A stretch of 64,000 nucleotides of DNA from Eupeodes corollae (taxonomy: Eukaryota; Arthropoda; Insecta; Diptera; Syrphidae), in the NCBI RefSeq assembly GCF_945859685.1, contig NC_079148.1, positions 120,324,589 through 120,388,588 on the forward strand. Reading direction: 5' to 3'. Positions 23,400-35,123 of the stretch are shown here, in pieces. Under the pieces are notes generated by a model that did no database searches, was not told the origin of the DNA, and was given only the letters and a program-made list of their open reading frames with translations. Each line of letters opens with the position of its first letter. Position 1 is the stretch's first letter. Both the position numbers and the translations under genes were made by a program.

Positions 23400-25070
23400 C
23401 CAGAAATATTCTTGAAGCAATCATTTTAACTGGAAAGTTTAAAAGAAAATTGGTCTTGTTGCCACGTATTGCAATAATACTGTCAGATTCTACCATACCC
23501 TTGAGAAGGTTATAGTTCCCAATTGGTTTAGACTTTTAAAGTGTAGGAAAACCGTCGAATCCATTTGTGTTAGCGAACGTTTCCGTCTTCGATCATAAAT
23601 ACAAATTTCATTGAAATAAGGGGTATCGGTACTAAGAAATCAGTCATAAAGGTCGCCATTTCACCAGGAAGAGGCCAAAGGTGGTTATGACCAAGATACA
23701 GGAGTCCTGAGTCCTTGAACAACGGATCCCACAATCCATGGCTCTTGGATCAAGATAATGTCTTTCCCGTTTATTGCCAGACGGAGAAGAAGTGAAGCCG
23801 AGGCCTTTATGGAGTGTCATAGATTAATCTATACTAGCTGCAGCAATTTGGCTACAAATACTGTTTTGTTCTGATCCTCTGAGTCTGAGGATGAACCCAA
23901 GAATTCGTCTTCGGTCAGAAGAATCATGTTTAGATCGTCCTTAGTCTCCATTAAGGATGGACTGTCTTCGACTTTCTTAGAGGCTGGAGTCGTGATTGGA
24001 GAGGGTATGGGCGCATCGTCACCCTCTGTTGGTAGAGAAGACGACATCCCAGGCCCACTTACCACGAATTCACCTTCGGTTGTCGTAGGAGGCCCGCTAT
24101 CCACGTTAACCTCATCTTTTTTATAAATACGAATTTTTATGGATTCGAAGCCATAGGTTATAGAGCCATTGGTCAGCGGTAGAGGAGCCAAGGATTCGTT
24201 ATTCAGTACTACAAGTGCACTCCTATAAAGACTCTTCACTTTGTTTAGCTTGGCTATCTTCAAGGAAGGGATGGTTTACAAACTTTGATCATCTCGAGAA
24301 TGCCCTTGATACCTGCAAGTTCGATTGGAATCCAAATTGGGGTTTTAAGTCTGCTAGAAAAGTCTTAATTAGCGACAACCTCGAGCTTCGCACCTGGCCA
24401 AACTTCACCTAACCGGCTGACAATGAGCTTGTTTAAGTCACAAGACCTCTGGTCGTCACAAACCATGAGTTTGACATGACCCTGATGCCAACCTCCATCT
24501 TCAGCTCTCTCAAAATGCTTAAAAAGCCATCCCAGAGCTTAACCTTAACCAGCTGCCAACGATCAGCCGATATTGGGCCATCATTATCACTCCTTTCAAT
24601 GACCGCAACCAGGACTTTGCCCTTCTTGACGTCACTGAAGCTGGCTTCTTTCCTGATGGGATGAAGGGGAGTGCTGGTGTTGTGCACACGAGGCCATTTC
24701 AGTGTCGGTATGGCCCCCTCAAGAGACCTTTTATGTTTAGTCGTAGTCTTTATTGGTCCTTGTTGCAGCAAGAGCACTGTTAGCCCTTTAGCTGGTTAGC
24801 TGCGGTGTCCTTTTAATGCACCAGAGGTCTTTAAGATTTTCGCAGCTTGCCGCATTTGTCTATATAGGTGTTTTGAGAGTTTCCCCTTTCATTTCTGGAT
24901 GTACTCTCATTGGTAGTGGTAGGGCCATTATTCACAACCCTGCCACTTCTTCGATTAGGTATCGCTACCTTCCTACTCTCGTTGCTACCAACCTCAGAGG
25001 ATGGTCTATGGGTTGCCATTACTTCCTTCTCTGTTGGATTGTATGCCTTGTTTAATTGGGAAGGGGTGAT
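23400..25070 (-). mobile_element. Decayed non-LTR retrotransposon: ORF1 plus start of endonuclease
   Basis: On the minus strand, 25019 to about 23829 holds fragments of one ORF1-type protein. The segment 24433-24777 includes KVLVAVIERSDNDGPIS and the WQLVKVKLWDGFL helix, and further on WPGAKLEVV (near 24370) and IWIPIEL (near 24330) lie in a shifted frame. The segment 23829-24263 contains ALVVLNNESLAPLP and YGFESIKIRIYK. This order resembles the DUF4780-type domain found in insect retroelement ORF1s. Immediately downstream, 23825-23580 reads KASASLLLRLAINGK then IILIQEPWIVG, the typical beginning of the APE-type endonuclease of ORF2. Several frameshifts and stops inactivate it, and no reverse transcriptase follows. 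Confidence 0.65.
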
Positions 25071-26489
25071 GATTCTGGAAAGGTATAGGGATACGTCCTT
25101 TAGTTTCAGGACTCATCTGGAAAAAATTCTCGAGAATCATTGACCTTACTCAGCTTCTACAACTCGACAAGTTCGACGTTCACGTAGTAATGAACTTTAA
25201 TAATTCTGAAACATTCTTTAGGTGATTATTATCAACCGTCGTTTTACTATCAAAAGATAAAAAGTACGTATACGCCTTAGTGCACCACCTTATATTGACT
25301 GTTTCAGCTCCATTCTGAGAGAGAATTTGAATACAAGGTTTATGGAACCATTTTGTGGCCACTGTTAATACATTTAAGTGACATTAAACCGAGTTGATAT
25401 TAATAAAACCATGAATTATTTTAATTTATGCAGAAATTAATAGTTCGGGAATAATAGCTAAAAGAAAACGATAACCTTCAAACAATTAAAATATGAAACT
25501 TTATGATTGGAATCGACACACATTTAAACCCTTTATAATGAGCAAAAGTCTAGACACTTTTACGGGTAGTTTGAGTTTGTGGTATAGATGTGGTTGTGTT
25601 GGAGGGGGAAGTGCAAAGTTTATTATATTAATTTTGGTACAAAATAACCACATGGCAACTTAGAATTCTAAGTTTACCAAAACTGATATAAAACGTCAGA
25701 CAATTGTACTCTTAAATGTCATCTGAAACATTTTCCTGGATAAATAAACCTATTATTGAAAAATAAATTATTTTGTTTACTAATTTCAAGTTCATACTTG
25801 GAAAAGTCACACATTTTTCTTATGCCAATCTTTGAATTGAGGCAAATTCTGTTTCATGTTCCTACTCTTAAGGTGATGTTTTTTATTTAAGAAAATCAAT
25901 AAATTCCTTTCGGATAACATATTTTTTAAATTTTGATTTTTATAAACAAGTGTCTAAGCTTTGGATTAAATAAAAGAATTTTAATTGAGAACACATGTAC
26001 TCAGTACATACACTTTGAGTTCTCGTGTTTTTATATCAAAAAATTTTCGACAATAATTTTTCTTCCGACAAAAAAAAAATTAAAAATACAATCTTCTCAC
26101 GATTAATATCCACCCACAAAATACCATCAGAACAGTCACATTAAAATTTTTCATTTTTCACCGTGGGAAAAAACTTAAGTATCTTAAAATTAATTTTATA
26201 TTTTGTTCCAAAAAAAATGAAAAATAATTTTAATTTTAATGTCAAAGACAACGTCTCTCGAAATAGTTTGCCAAAAAATAGAAAATCTAAATAAATAAAA
26301 ATAAAACAAAAACAGAAAATCCAAAACAAAACTAAATAAGCATTGCAACTTGCGTCAAACAACAAAAGTGCACATTTGTTAAGAACAAAATTGCATCTCC
26401 CAGTTTTATTTGTTCTATTTCATCCCCTTTCAGTAAAATTTGTTTTGGGGGTTAAGGTTAACGTAGACGCCTTTCAGTGATGTTGATCA
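25071..26489. other. AT-rich sequence with one copy of the GTATACGCC motif
   Basis: The dispersed motif is at 25264-25288. The remaining sequence shows no supported feature. Confidence 0.4.
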
Positions 26490-26730
26490 CAGAAACTGAT
26501 GTATGAATTAGACGCCAACGCCAACGCTAACAACAAAGACAACAAACGACGACGAAGACGACGCCATCCACCACTATCAACCGCTCTAAACGACAACAAC
26601 AACCACGACCGTGAGTGCCAAAGAAGAGTCTCTCAGTGGTTGTTGCATGCGGCTTCCGTATGTTGGCAACATGATTCGTCTCGCATAGTTTGTTGCAAAC
26701 TATGTATTTTAGCAGAAATTAAATAAAACA
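26490..26730 (+). other. CAA/CGA-rich higher-complexity block with an open frame
   Basis: The plus-strand frame 26499-26726 begins MYELDANANANNKDNK and is rich in N, D and R because of AAC/GAC/CGA triplets. A GTGAGT donor-like site follows CACGACC near 26610. It resembles a fly 5' leader or first exon in composition, but no downstream partner exon was found. It could equally be a simple-sequence patch. Confidence 0.25.
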
Positions 26731-27560
26731 AGTAAAACAAATATAACGGAAAAAATCTCGGATACCTCCTTTTGATTGAATCGGCCGATTTCGATTCCGA
26801 TCATGCTTCTCGTGAATGCTTTTCCATTTGTTCGAAAACTTAGGGATCTGTTTTATTTATTTATTTCGGTTCTTTTTTTGATTTTTCTTTTGAGGACTCA
26901 TGCATCTTAATTGATTGAGTTGAGAGATATTTGTAGCTCAAAATTTTCCATTAATGACTATTCGATGTATCATCTCAATTGTCTGCCAAAATTTAAAGAC
27001 ACTCGCAATGATCGCGCTGTGATGGCGTTCATTGATGATGAATTAAACGAAAGAGGGGTCATGGCTTCTTATTTTTTTGTTTTATAAAAGAATCTTGACT
27101 CTTGATTAAACAATTTATGCAACAAAAAAAAAGTATTGAAATAAGACATCACAGAGAAGATAATAAAATGTTTTAGATATTGATAAAATGCTTTAAGAAA
27201 TACCGACAGAACATTTTAATTAAACATTTTTAGCGCCTTATAAAGAATGGTTTAAAAATATATAAATAAATATTTTTAGAAGGTTTAATTTAGTTTAATA
27301 TTTGGTGACATAGCCGCATATCAAAGACTGGAAAAAATACAATAGCTTCACATTTCTCTTTCAACTATCTGTGTGAATTGTACTGTCTTATTTAAAGCCT
27401 TAGTAGTTGTCCCTCAAGCAACAATAATATTAAAGCTTACACTGTTTTTTTTGTTTCGGATTAATCCATGGGTGGATGGACACAAAAGAGGCCAGGCAGT
27501 CTTTGAAGTGTTAAAACAAATTGTAAATAACTGGAGTTGTAGTCAAACCAATTTAATAAA
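26731..27560. other. Nothing recognised
   Basis: AT-rich; short open frames only. Confidence 0.4.
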
Positions 27561-29166
27561 AAAGAGGCTGGGATGCGACCCACACTAATAACTTCCCATC
27601 CCGTCTGTCGGTTTGTCTTGCTTAAAAGTTTGTCTATATGTACTCGTATCAATTTTTACCAAATTTGCGTACTATTTTTTGTAGGTTTTAATTTTTATGA
27701 AAAAACCGACTGTTGGATTTTTATATAAAAATTACTGAATATTGAAAACAATATTTTCTCTGAAATAAAATAAGTTTGAAGCCAATATTTTTAATTTTTG
27801 AAAAGCTATTTGAGCCGAAAGTAAATTTTTACCAAGTTTTAGTATTGTTTTTTTTTAGAGTTTTATTTTTTGTAAAAAAAACTGTCAATTCGAATTTTTT
27901 AAAAATTTTACCAAATGTTAAAAATAATATTTCTTATAACATAAAATTAGATTGAAGCCAATATTTAAAATTTTTGAAGAGATATTTGATTCGAAAATCA
28001 ATTTTTACCAACTTTTATACATGTTTTTTAGGTTTCTATTTTTTGTAAGAAACTGTTAATTTGATTTTTCTCAAAATTTGTCCCAATATTCAAAACAATA
28101 TTAATTATAAGAAAAAATTAGTTAGAACCTATTATCTCAAAATTTTTAAAAGATATTTGAGTCGAAAATCAATTTTTACCAACTTTTGTTAATTTTTTTT
28201 TCGGTTTTTAATTTTTTATAAAAAAACTGTCTGTTCGATTTTTTTCAAACTTTAACTAAATGTTAACAACAAGATTTTTTGAAAGATAAAAGTAAATTAA
28301 AGCCAATATCTCAAAGTTTTAAAAAGATATTTGAGTCGAAAATCAATTTTTACCAACTTTTATACATTTTTTTTAGGTTTTTATTTTTTGTAAAAAAACT
28401 GGCAATTCGATTTTTCTCAACATTTTTCAAAATGTTGAAAACAATATTTCTTATAAGATTAAATAAGCTTAAAGCCTTAATTTCAAATTTTTGAAAAGAT
28501 ATTTGAATCGATATTCAATTATTACGAACTTTGAGTAATGTTTTTTTTAGATTTTTATTTTTTTTTTTTAATCTGTCAATTCGATTTTTCTCAAAATTTT
28601 ATCAGATATCAAAAACATTATTCCTCGTTACAGAAAATTGTTTTAGAGATGAAATCATATTTCAGACAAAAAATTTTGGAGTTGACAAATTTTTTGTTTT
28701 CAGTTTTATTGATTTATAAAAAAACCGTTAAATTGTTTTTTTTTTTTTCAAAAATATACCTGATTGGTATCACGTTACAATATATTATATAAAATTTAGT
28801 TCAAGTCTCTAGCGGTTATGGTTCGTAAGATATTTAGGGTTAAAAAAATGTTCACCTTTTTTTCAAACTGCTATGGTAAAAAAAACCACCCACGCAATTT
28901 TCTTGAGAGCCCTTTCTGCATCTTTCTGCCTTATTATCTGTATAACAAAATTTATTTGAAGTTTATATCTCTTCTGGTTCTTGAGCTATGGAGGACGAAA
29001 AAAACTTCGCGAACGTACGGACGTACGAATGTACGTACACACGCACGCACAGACATCTTTCTACAAATCTTTTATTTCGACTCTAGGGACCTTGAAACTT
29101 CGAGAAATGTCAAAAATTTCAATTTGACAAATCGGACCCATTACAATAACTTCCTATGGGAAGTTA
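27561..29166 (+). repeat. Rep1 family, copy B (longest, five internal repeat units)
   Basis: It starts AAAGAGGCTGGGATGCGACC and ends at the hairpin ACTTCCTATGGGAAGT. The interior carries about five tandem units, each with GCCAATAT..., AAAAGATATTTGAGTCGAAA, TCAATTTTTACCAACTTT and AACTGTCAATTCGATTTTT, beginning near 27779, 27954, 28125, 28296 and 28471, a period of about 172 bp. The block between the 5' signature and the repeats is shorter than in copy A. Long plus-strand frames at 28279-29198 are by-products of the T-rich repeats. Confidence 0.8.
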
Positions 29167-32100
29167 AAAGAAGCGTATACGCACTGTTTGCCAGTTAATT
29201 AAATTTAATTTAGATTACAACATTTTTGAAGCGAATTAGCAAGTATCATATTTGTCCATTACATAAAACAGCTCAAAATTTAATTTTGTACACATAATAT
29301 TGGGGTTTCCAATGAGAGGTTTAATATTGATATATACAAAAGGACTAATTTTATTTTAAAAGAAACCAATGTGGAAGTTTACTTTATTCTAAAAAGAATG
29401 TTATTTAATTGACTGCTTAGTAACCACTATAGCTATGTATGCAGCAGCATATATTTCCATCTTTAAGAAATTTAAATTTCCTTCTTTCTCGTGCTCCAAA
29501 AGAAGAAAGATCTTGAGAACCAATTATAAGTTAATATTCGGAAAATCATAACAATTCTTATAAAATAGATTTTTGTGTGTATTGTGCAATTTTTAGTAAT
29601 AACGTAAATTTGTATTGTCAAATGATAAAAGATGACACCTTTAAAAGTGATATTTGCCGAAGAAGCGGGCTATCAAAACGAAACCTCTTATTGGAAAACG
29701 TAAATTTGATACTGAAAATTAACAGTTTTCAAGAATTTGAACTATAAAACGTGATTTTGTTCATACTTTTACAGTTATATGGTATAAAACTACCTATAAG
29801 TCATGTGTTATGCCAAATCCATATGGATATGAAGAATTATACCGTTTAACAACGAAGCAAAAATCTTCGTCTTTTCAGCCTTTCAAAAATTCAAATTAAA
29901 ACAATTTGACTTTCTTTATTTTCAAGAAGAAAACAAAATCGTGTAATATAGCCGTTATTATGATCAAGTTATTGTCACTAATTTATAATGAACACATCAT
30001 ATGCATACAATATTAAATTCTATTCCTAATAAATTGTTCAAATAAATTCTTAAAGAAAAGTTGATTGAATTTACCTACTGCAATATAGTATTACCCATAA
30101 TACATTCAAATTAATTTGAATTATTAATATGGGTTTGGGGCTTGAAAAAATTGTTATAAGTAAAAATACTCATACAAAATATTCAAATTGACATTTTTAA
30201 TAACTTAATTGAATTAAAGATTTCTGAACATTTTTTTTTTAATGTCACAAAGTAATTTCTAAATCCTTGCACTTCAACCTTTTCCAAGGCAATTTAAATG
30301 AATTATTCTACTTTGTAGATTCTGAGGAATCTTCAGTCGGTTCAATCGAATAAATTAATGGAAATTGTATTAATCAATAAGAGAAAATCGTTATATCAGT
30401 GACACCTAGTTTTATGAAGTAAAATTAATTTTTCCCATAGACTCATCATCGGAATTGAAATGACCTAAGAACAGCCCACTATGGATTTGTTTTTTTTTTA
30501 ATTCCATGAAACTTAGTTTAAGAATATTATTCATCATATGATGTACACTTGAATGTTTACTATAATTATTCTAAATACGTATGATGTATACAACATTATT
30601 GACTGAAATTATAATTGCAGACAATAATTTAAGAAATACAAAAATATCTCAGACAGTAATTGAAGTAATGCCGCGTCAATTGCGCCGCCACCGCCGCCGC
30701 CGCTACCTACCGATAAAATAATTATTATTTCAATTGCATAACTACATTCAACTAATGAGAATACTAATTAAATTACATTTTTATCTTATTTAAGTACCAA
30801 TCCATCCATTTTACAGATACCTATAGATTGAATTTTCTGAATAAATTTAATATTATTTCACATTTGAATTAGTAATAAATAGCAATTTAATGTCGTAATG
30901 AATGAAAAAGGATTTTCATTGCAAGGTGTGCAGTGCAAGCTAAAAAAGTGAAGACAAAAAATCTCCTCCACACGAATAAATAAACTTAACTTCCCCATTT
31001 ACGTCAAGTAATAAGTCAAGTGCAGCAGCAACAGCAATTGACAGTGAATATCTGTTTCTGTATATTAATTGAAAAGTTCTGTCTCATTCAAAAAATTTAA
31101 AATTCATAGATACAATTCTATTTTTATAGCTTGAGTTCGAGTGGTGTTGCGAACCTTTTAATTCTCATACTGAAGTTTTGACCACAATTTAATGAAAATA
31201 TTTTATTCTACTGCGTTTCTGTCACGTCATTCATTGCTAATTTTAACTTTTTTTTTGTATCCAATTGATAACTCAGTAGTTGAAATGAAGTAAAGTGGAC
31301 ACGTGATGGAAAATGTTGTGCCGCCTATCACCCAACATTCAAACACGAGATATATACACATGTTTATACTCTCACGCATAGATACATATATTTAGATACA
31401 CTGAATTCTGCTATAAACATGAGAATTGAGCGTGCAGCAGGGTAGAAATTACTTTGATTCATGTTTATCCATAATATTTATAGATTGATAGTTTTAGAAT
31501 GACAGAGCGAAGGTGGGAAAGTCTAGAAGGAAACCGACCACTATTTAAAAGCTTTTTTATAGAAACTCAACTAAATACGACGTAACTCCTTACAAGAAAA
31601 AGTTGTCATAGTTCACACAGTAAGTGGGAAACCTGGAAGTAATTTTATTACGTAAGTTCAACCAAAACATGTTTATTTTATGTATCAACATTTTTTTTAA
31701 ATAGTGCAATCAATAAAATTTTATTTCAAATCTGGAGTTATAAATATGTATACAGTATACAAATTCATCAACATGAATCCAGACACGTAGAAGTTGAAAG
31801 GACTCAAATATATTTTTGATTGTATTTATTTTTTGTTGCCACTTTATAGCATCATAATACATACATATGTACATACTAGTACATGTCTCGTATCGTAAAA
31901 CCACATGAGAAAATATATACAAAAAATTAGTATACAAGGATGGCGTCATCGTAATGTTTAAGTTCTTTTATTCGTTTTCCTTTGTTTTTTTTCTTTAGTT
32001 TATTCTGAACGAAGAAGTGAAAGTGGAAATTTTATTTCCGATACGGAAGCCAAAACAGATAATATCCTTGGTTCTATTTCCTTTTTAATTAAAGCACACA

Positions 32101-32979
32101 GCCTTCGAGAATAATAAGGTTTAATCATGGTCAATATCCAAAATCGATTCAAGTTAAATAAAAGCAATTAGGTAGTTAGGTTTCTTTTTTCTTCTTACAA
32201 AAAATATGAGTAGATACAAAATTCAATGATAATTCGTTAAAATTAAAGCAGGCATAATTAGACACCTTTTAAATAGTTAAATGAAGCTTAACAGTAGTAT
32301 ATCCAAATCTAAAGTAAGATAATATTAAATTTAGAAAGAAACACTAGAAGTTTGTGTTTTAGGAATACATTTTCGAAAACTTAAAAAAAAAATTAGAATT
32401 CTATTTTTCCAAAAAAATGATTAAAAATATACTTTATTGCAAACACTAAAAATGAGTTTTAAAATAAAAATGAAAACTAAAATTTAAAAAAGAGACTTTT
32501 TATTTGTATTCTTTTATTTTTTCGAGATAAGACAAACATTTTTTTATATAGAAATGCGAGATGCATATATTTAAAAATTGGAGTTAAATCTGCCTTCCTT
32601 CGGGATATCAAAGGCATACAAAATTAAATAAGCATTATTTCATTTTTATTTCATAAAATTCACCACTAATATATGTTTTTCACATGATATTTAAAGCAAT
32701 TTATTTTACTTACAAATTTTTGTTTTTGACTATCAATTGATTTTTTTTATAAATTTTTAAAAACAACAAAACATGTTTCTTCGTATTCAAAAACTATTCT
32801 GCAGTAAACACTTTTTTTATAGATGCTTTACATAAAAATAGTTACTAAAATAGTTGTTTAGTTACAATAAAACCCGCTTAAGAAAAACTAAGATTCAAAA
32901 TGTTAGTTTAGTTTATTCATCAAACAAAGTTACAATAGGTACTTTAGTGATTACTATAAAATATAATACATACAATTTA
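29167..32979. other. AT-rich sequence with small patches
   Basis: Contains a partial GTATACGCAC motif at 29172 and a GC-rich CCGCCG triplet run at 30677-30702. No supported gene. If exon 1b belongs to the transporter, this is intron. Confidence 0.45.
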
Positions 32980-33060
32980 AAATTTTAAACATTACCAGCA
33001 GCAAAGTTATTTAGAATAAACAATAAATTTGATTAAAATCAATAACTAATAACATTGAAA

Positions 33061-34340
33061 TCAATCATGTTGCAAACAGTATTTGATTTTTCTTAAACAA
33101 CTGGATATTGGTTCATTGGAAGCATACACAGTTCTATGATATGGAACATTAAAAAACGGTTGGTTTCTAAGCAATCTCGCAGAAACATTAATCCCAATTA
33201 GAGATAAAATTTGTGAACAATCAATATGAGTTGCTACTATGTCACGAATGAACATAACCTCTGTGAACTTTCTACTAATGTTAAGAGGCAAAATACCAAG
33301 TACTTTACACCTCGTTTCATAGATAGGAAGATCTATGTCCCTGTGAAGTCTTTTCACTACAACTCTCCCAAATCGTTTTTGGATCTTTTCGATTCTAAGT
33401 TAATGAAGAAAATATGAAGGATTCCAGATTACACTGCCGTATTCAAGATTACACCTTACAAACACAAAATATGAAACTTAACATTGAACTGCCTTTAGCA
33501 ACTAAAAAATCTATATGCTTTCCAAAGTCAAGTTTTTTGTCAAAAACCACACCAAGGTCTTTTTAAAAGATTATAACGGAGAGTGGCATATGATTGATTT
33601 TATAGATAAAATTAATTGAACAACGGTTTGGAGAAAACTTTGGCTTTGGCATTTGGAAATGTTCAAATGTGAATAGTTAGCTAAACACCAGTTCGATAAA
33701 AGATCAAGATCTTGTTGCAGAAGAAAACAATCATGTTCAGATTTTATACAACGAAATACCTTAAGATGATTGGCGTACATCAAGCACTTTGAATTTAAAA
33801 ACGTATCATAAATATCGTTTATAAACAACAAAAAAAGAAGAGGACCAAGATGGCTTCCTTTCGGGACACCAAAAAGCTTTAGAAAAGTCAGTATAGACAA
33901 CATCATACTGCTAACCTTTCTCAAGGGTATTCAAGACTAAATTACTAAAAAAAGTGAGGTTAGTTGCAATGGATCTAAAAAAACCATGTCGGTATGGTAA
34001 AATCATTGCTTTAAGAGAAGGAGTTAATTTGTCATAGACTTACTTTTCAAAAAATTTGGGAATCGAGCAATTTTACAAATTAAACGATAGTTTAATACAT
34101 CTTGCCTACCATCCTTTTGTAAAAAGGTGTGATTGTTGATCGTTTCCCAGTATTTAGAAACTCGCCATGTTCAATTGAACGATTAAAAATAATTTTTAAA
34201 GGAACAGCCCATGCATTAGCAAACATTCGTAAAATTATTGGTGATATTCCATCAATATCACGCCGCTTATCACCCTTAGGCTTAGACAATGTAACTCAAT
34301 CTCAGAAGTGGAAATAAAAACTTTATCTGAATTACTTTTT
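33061..34340 (-). pseudogene. Jockey-like reverse-transcriptase remnant
   Basis: Minus-strand segments in order: 34289-34092 (DIDGISPIILRMFA, then IIFNRSIEHGEF, ITPFYK), 33924-33571 (GVPKGSHLGPLLFLLFIND, then LMYANHLKVFRCI, LDLLSNWCLAN, LNISKCQ), a stretch near 33440 reading LEYGSVIWNPSYF, and 33357-33061 (VLGILPLNISRK, FIRDIVATHIDC, LIGINVSARLLR). This is the fingers-palm-thumb order of a Jockey-type reverse transcriptase. The catalytic YADD box is YANH, several frameshifts break the chain and no endonuclease is present upstream, so the copy is dead and 5'-truncated. Confidence 0.8.
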
Positions 34341-34907
34341 TCATTTTGTTGGTTTTTTTCTTAAAATTTTCGACACAAAAATATAAAATTTTTAGTTACT
34401 ATGAAACCCGTTTAATAAAAACACCTGATTATTTTCATTGAAAAAAGCTCACTTGAGCAGAATAGAACAATTTTATTAGATACTTTCATTTTTCTTAATG
34501 AAGTAATATTATTAGTTTTATTTAATTGTTATTTTTAATAATTTAAATTTTTGTGTTATAATTGTTTTATATTACACCAAAAAAATTTGTTTTTTTAATT
34601 TTAAATAGAATTTCCAAAAGAACCGAAGTTAAATTTGTGTCGCTTATGGACACTTTTTTAGTGAGTTTTAAGAGGGATGAGTTATAGTTTAGCCCCACTT
34701 AAATGAAACAAAGTTTGTAAAATTTTCGAATTTGTCTTCTGAATGTCATAAATAAACCTTCTAAATATCTTAAATTAAAGTAGTTGTACTAATAGTTTAC
34801 TTATATTGTCTCATTCATTTTTTTTGATGTGAAGGCTTAATTGAAAACCCATTAAGATAATTTTATTTTCCTTAGAAATTTAGACTTATTTACCCATTCT
34901 TAGTTAA
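34341..34907. other. AT-rich sequence
   Basis: Nothing recognised. Confidence 0.4.
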
Positions 34908-35123
34908 ACTTTAAACAACATTGCTTATCTTTATGCCTTTGCCTTGATTTACAAAAAGTTCAAATCATTTGAAACCTTTAAAAACGTTTTCCTCTTAGAG
35001 GAATTTATCTACCAACTTGTTACTGACCTTGCACCTGAAAAAGTTTCATACAATCGAACAATCGTGTTTGATCATGCATATTGGCTTTCTGAATCCATTA
35101 ATTTTCAAGGTAAAAGAAAATAG
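34908..35123 (+). other. Unrecognised 71-codon open frame without a start
   Basis: The frame from 34908 to TAG at 35121-35123 is free of stops and has better composition than its surroundings, including LIYKKFKSFETFKN, EEFIYQLVTDLAPEK and TIVFDHAYWLSE. It has no methionine at its head. A splice-like AG (TTTCCTTAG) sits at 34867-34875 and a GGTAAA near 35109. It could be an exon of an unknown plus-strand gene or a fragment of a transposase; I do not recognise it. Confidence 0.25.

Noticed and set aside
28279..29198. Several plus-strand frames, up to 126 codons
   Set aside because: Produced by the T-rich Rep1 internal repeat and its 3' region; not conserved as frames in other Rep1 copies.
32585..32620. 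Second Jockey-like fragment suggested by CTTCCTTCGGGATATC
   Set aside because: Only a few codons resemble the GVPKGS region, and no neighbouring motif supports it.
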